Shown here piece after piece: positions 33,336-43,416 of a stretch of DNA of 64,000 nucleotides (positions are counted from its first letter, which is position 1; each line of letters starts with the position of its first letter). The translations under genes and the position numbers were made by a program. Source of the DNA: Boesenbergia rotunda (Eukaryota; Streptophyta; Magnoliopsida; Zingiberales; Zingiberaceae); NCBI GenBank assembly GCA_024364735.1, contig JAGFNQ010008797.1, positions 254,123 through 318,122 of the forward strand, given 5' to 3'. The notes beneath the pieces were generated by a model that had not been told where the DNA came from, ran no database searches, and saw only the letters and a list, made by a program, of their open reading frames with translations.

Positions 33336-34616
33336 ATGCCTCCCCGGTATGATTTATCTTATGCATTTAAAATTATTTTCTTAAATTCTTTAATGCATTT
33401 AGAATTATTCTCTTCTTATACCTCTTAACTTAGAAAACGTCGAGCAAACCAAGCGAACCCCGGTGCCGAACCGAGTCCCGACCCTAGGTTCCCTACTCTA
33501 GAATTATGTAATAAGTTTGCTCAAACCATTTACAAGCTTATTAAAACAAGCTATCTTAATAGACATTTCTTTACCCAATCATGCCCCTTAGCCATGAATA
33601 TTATAAACTTCTATCAATTAGATAATCTTGTATTCTGCACTCATACCATTAATGAATCCTTATGTGCAGAATTCTACAATAACATAGTTCGACAAGATAA
33701 TCTCATGTTTTGCACTACTGTTCAAGGGATACCTCTGTCTATCACCCCTACTTTGCTGAACCGAATCCTTGGACTACGACCCTCCCAGTCCACATTTTGC
33801 TGCTATCCACCTAGGAATCCTCCATTTGATCCTCCCTACTCTCACATTACCTTAGATACTATCCACTCCTACTTCTATAGGGAAGCTAGACTCCCCGCAA
33901 ATAGACGATTCCAAGCCGTTGACCTTCAGGCACAGGACTATGCCCTGTACAGAGTCCTGGTCCGCTGTATCTTACCACTCTCCACTAGAGATCTCGGGAC
34001 CATGCGACCCTTTCATGCCTTCCTTCTGTATGCCCTGGTCCATCACCTTGACATTGACATTGGACTACACATGTTTCATACTATTCTGCATGCGTCCAGT
34101 GTTACGACCCAGGGACGAGTGCGCACTCCATTCTGCCACATCATCACCTCCCTCCTTCATCACCACGGTCGTGACATTACCGTGGGTGAAATAACCGCTA
34201 TGACCGACTTTGATGAAATAGGATTTAGGAACTTCTCGTTAGCGGGTCTAGAGGTATCGGCCACCGGGGTTTTGAGTTGGAGACGACAGCAGGCCGGGGC
34301 TCCGATCGACTCAGACGAGGAGGTAGACGTGGACGTTGGAGACATAGCGGCAGCGGCCCGAGCACACATAGACGAGCCCGCTCCACCGACACTCTATGAG
34401 AGAGTGACACATTTGGAGACACAGGTCCAGAGTCTCCGAGAGGAAGTGGAGGCGAACCACGATGAAGAAATGGCAACAAATCTAGGATACTACACCGATT
34501 ACATGAGCGCCCTTAGAGCTGAGAGGGAGGCCAGAAATGCACAGTATCACGAGATGATGACCCTATTTCGATCCTGGCAGCCAGGCTCCTCTGATCATCC
34601 TGGTCCCTCGTCCTAG
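33336..34616 (+). CDS. ORF2, spliced, putative plant transposon protein family (397 residues)
   Basis: Exon 1 is 33336-33346 (MPPR split codon); the intron runs 33347-33433 with GT...TTAG ends; exon 2 is 33434-34616. The joined start has a basic PRKRR stretch, a possible nuclear signal. The middle matches the family annotated as putative plant transposon protein (Transposase_32-like): CAEFYNNIVRQ, QGIPLSITPTLLNRILGL, RDLGTMRPFHAFLLYALV, HHLDIDIGLHMFHTIL. The end is acidic (DSDEEVDVDVGD) followed by a coiled coil (YERVTHLETQVQSLREEVEA). The same family is broken in the copy at 26407-27500. Without the intron the frame starts at the internal ATG 33594. No enzymatic motif is recognised. Confidence 0.72.
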
Positions 34617-36258
34617 ATTTGCTTAGCATTGTACCAGTAACTATTTGGCTGCCCCTACTCAGTAGTGTTGACTTATGCCTGACTTGTATGACTGTGTTGA
34701 ATTTTGAGTACTTGTTCTGTTCTATTTGACTAGCTGACTTATGGAAATGAGTACTTGTTCTGTCCTATTTGATCGGCAGTTAGGATTGTGCTCTGTAGAA
34801 TAGGTTAACTCTACTTTTTAATTTCTTACTGCTTTACTTGATTTAAAAATCAGTTTCTAAAAGAACTTGAAAAACTGTTTTATTTAATTTCAAAATCAGT
34901 TTTTTTAAAAAAAATTCTTAGTTTTATTTCAAAACTACCCCCTCTCAAAACTAGGGCTTTTTCGCAAATGGACTTAGCATAGGCCCTAACCCTAGAACTG
35001 CATGCACCTATAGAGTTAGAAGCCAGCATCTCACAAGCACCTTAGGGTACTTTTTGAGTGATAACCTAGAAAAGGTTGAGATGCTTAGGTCTTTGCCTTA
35101 ATTCAAGATGCTTTAAGTCAATGCATCTGCAGTAATTGGGGCACTAAATACAATTTACACAGCAATCAAGTTAAGTGTCAAGCTTAGAAAATCTAACTTG
35201 AATAAAAACACTTAACTTGACTAACCCTAGCAAAAACTACTGTTTATAACAGTTAGTAAGTAGCTAATTGGGTTAGACAGGTCCCTACAAGAGGAAATTA
35301 ACTGATTTGGTTTAAGTCTTATCATGAATTGGTTCAGTACAGCAAAATCATGCAAATATTTTCCATTATGAAAGTTATTTCCGTTATGCAATTTAATTTC
35401 TGCTCTATTTATCTTTTTGATATATGGCAAAGGGGGGGAGATAAGAAAGGAAAAAGGAGAGAATTTAAAATTTTCTTTTTTGTAGAATATTTTTCTCTCA
35501 AAATTTCAAATCTATCCTTTATTCAAAAAGTACTTAACTAAGCTTTTCTAAAGTACTAAGTTTTTCAAAGTACTAAAGCACTAAGTTTTTCTTACTTAAG
35601 CTTTTCAAAGTACTTAAGTTTTTCAAAACTTTCATAGTACTTAAGCCTGTCAAAAATTTTCTCACTTAAGCTTTTCAAAGTACTTAAGCGTTTCAAAACT
35701 TTCCTAGCACTTAAGCTTGTCAAAAATTTTCCTAGTACTTAAGTTTGTTAAAAAAAATTTCTTACTTAAGCTTGTCAAAACTTTTTAAAGTACTTAAACT
35801 TTTCAAAACTTTTCAAAAGTACTTAAGTTTTTCAGAAAAACTTAAGCTTTTCAGAAGTACTTAGGTTTGTGTTAACTTCACGAAGTACTTTAAAACTTAG
35901 AGTTTTTCAAAACTTTTTTGAAGTACCATAAACTTAAAACTTTCAATTTGTTGGTACTCAAACTAAAGTTTGAAAATCCTTCTTAAACTTAAGTTTTCAA
36001 AGTTGTCTAAATAAACTTAAGCTTTCAAAATTTACTAAGTATTTGAACTCAAAAATTCTCTACAAGTATAATTTTTTTAAAATTTTCTAAGTAAAAATCC
36101 AAACTTTAAACTTGGAACTTAGTGTCGAAAACCCCACGAACTTTTGAAAAATCTAGGGGGAGATTCCTTCCAGGGGGAAGGAACAAAGGTAATTTTTGTA
36201 TGCCTTGATTAAACTTAACTTTTTGAACCAGGGTTGCCATAAATCAAAAAGGGGAGAT
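34617..36258 (+). other. Non-coding 3' interior with ACTTAAG/TTTTCAAA repeats and polypurine tract
   Basis: No convincing gene. From 35530 to 36030 the words GTACTTAAG and TTTTCAAAACTTT recur many times at irregular spacing. A polypurine tract AAAAAGGGGAGAT ends at 36258, one base before the 3' LTR; a related purine tract (AAAGGGGGGGAGAT) lies at about 35429-35442 and may be a duplicated or central tract. Confidence 0.6.
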
Positions 36259-37619
36259 TGTTGGTGCAGAAAACACTCAAGTCGAACCTGAGTTTTGATA
36301 ATGGCAACAGGGCTCAAAAGTTAAGTCTTACTTGCTATCTAACATGTTACTCTAGTATACAGGGTAAAAAGCCCTAGCGAAGGAATGCTAGGCACTGGCG
36401 AAGGAATGCCAAGGTAAAAAGCCCTAGCGAAGGACTGCTAGGCACTGGCGAAGGAATGCCAGGGTACTGAAGCCCTAGCGAAGGACTGCTAGGCGCCAGG
36501 CGAAGGACAGCTTGGGACTGAAGCCCTAGCGAAGGAATGCTAGGCACCGGGCGAAGGACAGCTCGGTATCCAAGACCTGGCAAAGGACCGCCAGGCAAAA
36601 GTCCAACCAGAGGAGCGGTTGGCATCAGGTACATTCTCCCGAGAGGAGTAGGTGAGGACGCGTTCCCCGTCGAGGGAACAGTAGGCGTCGGTTCGACCTA
36701 GGGATCCATTTTAGAGACCCAAAGTCAGAACCAAGACAGCTAAGGCTGTATAAAAATTAATATATTACTGCTTTTTGGACTAACCCTGGATGCAGGACCG
36801 AAGGACTGAGTGTCTGCAGCTCAAAGAGCCTCAAAGGAGTGAGGCAGAAGCTGAGCAGGGCGCCCCGAATGTTCCGGGCGCCCCCAAGGTGAAGACCAAT
36901 CAGCAGGAGCAAAATCCGCTTCGACAGTTGACTGTCGGGGCGCCCCGGATGCTCCGGGCGCCCCCATCGCGCGGGCGCCCCGCATGCTGCGGGCGCCCCC
37001 AGCGCCAACTACCGAAGCAGCTCCTCTCGAAGCCAGCGGATCAGAAGGAGACCCGGTCAACCCGGGCGCCCCCATCGTTCAAGGCGCCCCCGTCAAAGCT
37101 TGATCCCGAATTTTAAGGGATCAGAGCTGACCGAGACGGAGGCGGATCGGCTGACACGTGGGGGGGCGCCCCCGACGTTCCGGGCGCCCCCAGGGCCTAT
37201 AAAAGGGCCCTCGACCCCAAGGCTTCGGACAACGAATTCTTTCAACGCTTCTACGCTCTTCTGCTCCCGCGCTCTGCTCCGGCAACCTCCCGACTCAAGA
37301 TACAAGCGCCGACGACGTCCTACTGCTCCGGAAAAAGTAATCTACATCGGACGTCGGTAAAAAGAAAAGCTCAATTTCAGTACTGTACTTAAATTGTAAT
37401 TCCATTTCTGTAACTATTTTTTATGCGATTATAGTATTGCCCGCAGTAAACGGTCAACGACCGTGGGCCTTGGAGTAGGAGTCGACCTAGGCTCCGAACC
37501 AAGTAAAAATATCTGTGTTTGCGTGTTTTTATTTTTTAATCTTCCGCTACACATTCTCTTTTCAAATCCGAACGCTTTCCGATATTCACCCCCCCTCTAT
37601 CGGTTCTCTCGATCCAACA
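36259..37619 (+). repeat. 3' LTR of the 8.76-kb element
   Basis: 1361 bp, almost identical to the 5' LTR; only about a dozen differences are seen by eye. It keeps the hairpin array (36360-36640), the five 18-bp palindrome pairs and the TATAAAA box near 37198. Confidence 0.95.
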
Positions 37620-37624
37620 GGCTT

Positions 37625-38314
37625 GTGTGCGCATCTAAGGGACGGGAGCCAAAGACGAAGAGGGCGTGAAGGCAATAGATCGAGGCTGCTGGATGAAGAG
37701 TCAACCAGGTCGTGAGGGCCCGACTGTTGAGGGATTGTACTTGGAAACTAAGCCGGGAGGGTTCGAGTGCGGAGAGAAATGTACTCGGGAAGGGTAACCC
37801 TAGACTTAGAGAAGGACCAGTCGACTGCTCTTGGGGCAGTCGACTGATATGGCCAGAATTCGAAAGGTCATGCTGTGAAATTCGAATTCAAGTGAGGCCA
37901 GTCGACTGCCCCTGGGGCAGTCGACTGGTAACGATCATATTCAGCCTCGATCTCTATTTAAGGGAGCTCGTTTAAGGCCTTTTCTTGTTGGCGAAACCTG
38001 CTTGGATAGAGTTGGTTAGTAGCCTATATTGCTCAGGTCGTGTACAAGTGTTGTGGCGAGGTTTCTCCACTCACAAGGAGCGACGAGATCTAGCAGGAGG
38101 TGCTCCGGGGAATCATCCACCGAAGGATCGGGATTGCCCACCTTACGGACAGCCATGGAGTAGGAGTTTTCATCTCCGAACCACGTAAATAGGTGTGTCT
38201 TCCTAGTTGTTAGGTTTTAGTTTTGTTTATTCCGCTTGCGCACTAACTTTGTAGGAAGAAAAATCGGAGAGAAATTATTCACCCCCCTCTAGCTTGACGG
38301 TCATGGTCCTAACA
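37625..38314 (+). repeat. 3' LTR of truncated SIRE-like element, right piece
   Basis: Continues the LTR left at 28858. It contains CAGTCGACTG pairs at 37820/37839 and 37901/37920, a TATTTAAGG box near 37952, a C-rich tract at 38282-38287 and the end GGTCCTAACA. Confidence 0.88.
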
Positions 38315-39410
38315 CGAAGAAGTACTGCGACTTCCATTACAGCACCACGCACTCTACAGAAGAGTGTTACACCTTGAAGAAGAGGAGATCTAAGGACGCG
38401 AATGCCAAACCCCGCAAATGGTGGAACAAAACGGGGTATCGACGACGATCTCCTCGTCGAAGCCCTTCCCCTCATCGACGATAGTCGGGGGAGGACAGAT
38501 CTAGGCGTCGGTCTCGGTCGCACTCGCAAGGAAGAAGTTAGGAGATAGTGCCCCTACCTGTCTATCTCCCCTGAAAGGGATCTCAAGAAAGGCAAGGCTC
38601 CAGCTCGCAGACCTCTATCATGCCATGTGGGAGTAATCTCAGGAGGTCCGACTGGAGGAGACTCTCATTGGGCAAGGAAGGCCCATACCCGCTGGCTAGA
38701 AAATTACGCCATCATGACGGACAAGGAGAAATGCCAGGACCCTATTATCTCCTTTGGCTCTAACGATCTGGAGGATGTGGAAGCCCCCTACAAAGATGCA
38801 CTGGTAATCCTCACCCGAATAGCTAATTACGAGGTTAAACACAATTTTGTGGATAAATGTAGCTCCGTCAACATCCTGTATAAGGCGACTCTAGACCAGA
38901 TGTAGGTCGACAAGGATGAGTTGCATCTTGTCTCCACCCCACTCTTCGACTTCACCGGATACAGAGTACAGTCGATGAGACAGATCTCTCTGTCTCTGTC
39001 ACTGGGGGACAACACGCTACAGAGGACAAGGAGGACTTCCTTCATGATCGTGGATGCCCCTTCATCCTACAACGCCATTCTGGGGTGACCGACGCTTAGC
39101 CTATTTCAGGTGGTGGTCTCAGTCTACCACCAGAAGATCCAATTCCTGGTGGGAGAGCGGGTGGCCAAAGTCAAGGGAGACCAACTGACTTCCCGACGGT
39201 ACTACAGTGGGGAGGTTAGAATAGAAGCCCGCAAGAACCCGAGGTCACATGAAGCCTTGCAAATCGACCTGGTCAATCCTCGAGAAAAAAAGGAGCTAAA
39301 GAGGAACGCAAGGAGGTCGAAAGTGAAGAGGTTCAAGTTCATCCTCAACAAGCTGGTGGAGTCAAAAAAATTGTTGTTGATCTTGTGCCAGAACTTAGAA
39401 GTCGGCTGAT
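38315..39410 (+). pseudogene. Tat2 Gag C-terminus and protease
   Basis: The first residues KKYCDFHYSTTHSTEECYTL form the HxxxxHxxxxC-type zinc patch of Tat Gag. Arg/Ser-rich sequence follows to a stop near 38481. The protease part (38627-39405) has ISFGSNDLEDVEAPYKDALV and a decayed active site reading VDKCSSVNIL where VDxGSSAxxL is usual; the key Gly is lost. Stops at 38903 and 39086 interrupt it. Confidence 0.8.
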
Positions 39411-39429
39411 CAACTGCTTGATGGACTAT

Positions 39430-42420
39430 CGGGATATGTTTGCATGGGCTACTGAAGAAATCAAGGGAGTCCCCCTGCCTTGGCCATGTATCGATTGCAC
39501 ATCACCCTGGGAGCCCAACCGGTAAAGCAGAGGCAAAGATACTTTGCACCAGTGCAAGGCAAGATAGTCCCTAAACCCGGGGGTAAATGGAGGGTCTGTA
39601 TTGATTTCCATGATTTAAATAAAACCTGCCCTAAAGACTGTTACCCCTTGCCTCGCATTGATCAGCTGGTAGATTCGACTTCCAGATGTGAATTTATTTC
39701 AATGTTGGATACATATCAGGGATACCACCAGGTTCCACTTGCTCGGGAAGACCAAGAGAAGGTCAGTTTTGTAATGGCAGATGACACTTACTACTACAAT
39801 GTCATGTCATTCGGATTGCGCAATACAAGGGCAACCTATTAGCGAATGATGAATAAGGTCTTCCGCCACCAGATGGGGAGGAATATTGAAGTGTACGTAG
39901 ATGATATCTTGGTCAAGACAGAGAAGGGGAAGGACATGATAGCCGACCTAAAGGAGACATTCGCTACTTTGAGGACCAATGGACTGAAATTAAACCCCGC
40001 TAAATGTTTGTTTGGGGTGACAGTGGTCAATTACTCGGGTACATGGTGACAAAAAGAGAAATTGAGACTAATTCGGAGAATGTGCAAGCTATTCTCAACA
40101 TGTTATCCCCTCCCCTCACAATTTCAAAGACGTACAGCAACTAAATGACAGAATTACAGCTCTGTCCCGGTTCATCTCCAAATCTACCGACAGAACTTTG
40201 CCATTCTTCAAAATTCTGAGGATAGTTGTCAAGTTCGAATGGGATAATCAATGCGAGAAGGCTTTTACAGATTTAAAAGCATATCTCTCTGAACTTCCCA
40301 TCCTATATAAGCCGCTGGAGGGAGAATCACTGTTTGTCTACCTGTCCACAGCTGAGCAAAGCCATGGGTTTTGCGCTTATTCGAGAAGAAGGTACTACTC
40401 AGTATCCCATTTATTTCTTTGAGCACCTCCTGAATGATGCAGAAACTCGTTATACTACCCTGGAGAAGCTGACATATGCCTTAGTACTGATGGTCCGAAG
40501 ACTGAGACCATATTTTTTGGCGCATCCTATTGTGGTGCTCACTAATAGTCTACTCGGGCGCATCCTCACAAATCCAGAGGCCTCGGGACGATTGATCAAG
40601 TGGATGACAGAGTTGAGCGAGTATGGGATTGAGTACCACCCCTGTACTGCTATCAAGGCTCAAGTTTTAGCTGACTTTATGCTTGAAGTTATCCCAGGAC
40701 CTGAAGCTGATGAAGTGTGGAAAATTTATGTTGATGTCTCCTCTAACAACAAGCACAGTGGGGTCGGAGTTCTGATGATTTCTCTTAGAGGAGATGTGCT
40801 ACAACTATCTATCCAACTCAACTTCCGAGCCACCAATAACGAAGTCGAATATGAGGCGATCCTAGCAGGGCTCCAAGCTGCCAAGCAAGTGGGAGTTGCT
40901 CGGGTTATCTTGCACTCGGATTCTCAGCTCGTAGCTCAATAGCTAAAAGGAGAGTTCGAAGTTAAGAATGAGCGCCTGAAAGGTATGTGACATATATGAG
41001 CAACTAAAGCATTCTTTCACTGAAGTTGTTCTACAGATGATATCTCGAGCTGATAATGTCAAGGCAGATGAGCTAGCCAAATTGGCAAACTCCCTTACAT
41101 TATGGAAGCTGGAAGAGTCTAGCACTCTGGAAGGAGCCGTGACCCAAATCGAAGAAGAAGTTGCTGACACTGTATTATCCGACTGGAGAGAACCTATGTG
41201 GAGTTCCTACGCAGTGGAACCGTGTTAGCGAGTGATAAGGAAGCTCGGCACTTCCGTCGCAGGGCTGCCAGATTTATGTTGGTCGGAGAGCAGTTATATA
41301 CAAGAGCATTTGCTTGACCGTTGCTCAAGTGTATTGGTCCAGGGGAGGTCGACTATATCATGAGGGAGACTCATGAAGGCATATATGAAAGCCATATTGG
41401 GGGATGATCCATGGCTAGAAAGATTATTCTGGCCAGATATTTTTAGCCCACACTGCAAGCAGATGCTATCAAATTTATTGTCGGGTGTGAAGCCTGTCAA
41501 AAGCATCAACATATCACTCATCTCCCGACCGAGCTACTTCGAGCCTCCACTGTCTCATGCCCCTTCGATCAATGGGGAATGGATATTGTAGGTCCTTTCC
41601 TGATTGGACCTCAATTAGTATTGGTTGATTACTTCTCCAAATGGGTTGAGGCTGAGCTGCTTGCGCACATCACAGAGGTCGCTGTGATGAAGATCCTGTG
41701 GAGGGATATAGTCTGTATGTATGACATTCCTTATAAGTTGGTGTCGGATAATGGCAGACAATTTGCAGGGCGCAAACTCAGAGAGTGGTGTGAAGGACTA
41801 TGTATTCACCAAGCCTTCACCTCAGTCGCTTATCCTCAAGGCAACGACCAGGCAGAAGTGGTCAACCGGGAGATCATTAGGGGGCTCAAGATAAAGCTGG
41901 ATCATGTCGTAGGCAGTTGGGTCGAAGAACCCCCAAGTATCCTATGGTCGTACCGCACTACTCCCAAATGAGGGATCGGTCAGAGTCCTTTCAATCTAGT
42001 GTATGGAGCAGAAGCGGTGATTCCTATGGAGATAGGCAATGAGTCAATTCGATGACAGCACTACAGCAAAGAAGATAATGATCAGGAACAGCTAATCGAC
42101 CTAGACCTGGTAACAGAAGTACGAGACAAAGCAGCTACTCGACTAGTTGCATATCGGCAGCGTATGCACCAGGTGTACAATCGCCAAGTGATCACTCGGA
42201 CTTTTCAAGTCGGGGATAAGTTTGAAAAAGAATCAAGCCGGTCGGCGACCCCGGAAAGCTAGAGCCTCAATGGAGCGGACCTTACACCACTGTCAAAAAG
42301 CTCACCGGGGTAGCTATTATCTACAAGGCGCTGAAGGCAAAAGGCTGGAGAGGTCATGACATGCAAATCACCTCCAGTCGTATCGTACTCAGTGAGCCAT
42401 GTGAGCAATACATGTATTTG
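39430..42420 (+). pseudogene. pol: Tat2 Pol: reverse transcriptase, dual RNase H, integrase (decayed)
   Basis: Reverse transcriptase from about 39480 (VPKPGGKWRVCIDF; catalytic YVDDI at about 39892-39906). First RNase H to about 40680; second RNase H about 40700-41110 with the YVDVSS start. Integrase shows VDYFSKW near 41625, SDNGRQF near 41746 and a LVYGAEAVIP patch near 41998. Stops (39841, 40942, 41971) and several frame changes (near 40030-40140, 40370, 40985, 41230, 41590, 42215) scatter it. Homologous throughout to the Tat1 pol but more decayed. Confidence 0.87.
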
Positions 42421-42504
42421 TATGCATAATTGTACTTTTTTACAGATTGAATAATTAAAGAAACAAAGGAAATGTCTCATCAAGACCCAATGAAGAGCTG
42501 GAAG

Positions 42505-43385
42505 TTTTTACCATCTTGTGGTGCTGAGGATGCCCGAGATGAGTAGGTCTGGCCATGGTGCCGAGGATGCCCAGCCAGGAGTAGGCAAAGATCCTACCAT
42601 TTCGTGGTGCCAAGGATGCCCGATATGAGTAGACCTGGCAGTGGTGCTGAGGATGCCCGAGATGAGTAGATCTGGCTGTGGTGTCGAGGATGCCCGGCCA
42701 GGAGTAGGCGAAGATCCTATGGCTGAAGATCCTACCATTTCATGGTGCCGAGAATGCCTAAGATGAGTAGACCTAGCCATAGTGCCGAGGATGCCCGACC
42801 AGGAGTAGGCGAAGATCCTACCATCTCGTGGTGTCGAGGATGCCCGAGATGAGTAGACCTAGTCATAGTGCCGAGGATGCCTGGCCGGGAGCAGGCGAAG
42901 ATCCTACCATCTCGTGGTATTGAGTAGACCTGACCGTGGTGCCGAGGATGCCTGGCCGGGAGTAGCCGAAGACCCTACCATCTCGTGGTGCGAGGATGCC
43001 TGAGATGAGTAGCTCTGACCTGGTGCCGAGGATGCCCGGCCAGGAGCATTCGAAGACCCTACTATCTTGTAGTGCCAAGGATGCCCGAGATGAGTAGACC
43101 TGACCGTGGTGTCGATGATGCCCGGCTAGGAGTAGGCAAAGTTCCTACCATCTCGTGGTGCCGAGGATACCCGAGATGAGTAGATTTGGCTGTGGTGCCA
43201 AGGATGCCCAGCCAGGAGTAGCCGAAGACCCTACCATCTCGTGGTGCCGAGGATGCCTGAGATGAGTAGGTCTGACCATGGTGCCAAGGATGCCCGACCA
43301 GGAGTGGGCAAAGAACCCACCATCTCATGGTGCTGAGGATGCTCGAGATGAGTAGACCTGGGTATGGTACTGAGGAATCATGGTC
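42505..43385. repeat. 86-88 bp tandem repeat array downstream of Tat2 integrase
   Basis: About ten imperfect units beginning ACCATCTCGTGGTGCCGAGG (42509, 42597, 42734, 42819, 42906, 42976, 43060, 43147, 43233, 43318), each with GATGAGTAGACCTG and CAGGAGTAGGCGAAGATCC words. One more partial unit appears at 46203-46230, after the insertion at 43417-46189. The sequence is unrelated to the 110-bp array of Tat1 although the position is the same. Confidence 0.9.
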
Positions 43386-43416
43386 AGGAGCAGCCTGATG
43401 AAACCCAATAGATAGG

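Larger units (their letters stand above)
28859..37619 (+). mobile_element. Complete, young non-autonomous SIRE-like element with gag and spliced ORF2 (8.76 kb)
   Basis: LTRs at 28859-30220 and 36259-37619 are nearly identical and run from TGTTGGTGCAGAAA to CGATCCAACA. The perfect target duplication GGCTT flanks it (28854-28858 and 37620-37624). A primer-binding site and a polypurine tract are present. The interior holds an intact gag frame, a degenerate gag tail, then a promoter-like region and a spliced second ORF instead of pol. No reverse transcriptase or integrase is present, so mobilisation needs an autonomous partner. The near-identical LTRs and open frames point to recent activity. Confidence 0.95.
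26407..38314 (+). mobile_element. 5'-truncated SIRE-like element whose 3' LTR is split by a nested element
   Basis: It contains the ORF2-like pseudogene, a non-coding tail, the polypurine tract CAAAAAGGGGGAGAT (28553-28567) and a 3' LTR cut in two by the element at 28859-37619. No 5' LTR, primer site or gag is found to the left. On the right it ends at 38314 in the gag of Tat2, yet the matching left half of Tat2 is absent. A deletion therefore probably removed the 5' part of this element together with the 5' part of Tat2. The tail (27501-28550) has two CAGTCGACTG-type pairs at 28146/28165 and 28206/28225. Confidence 0.75.
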
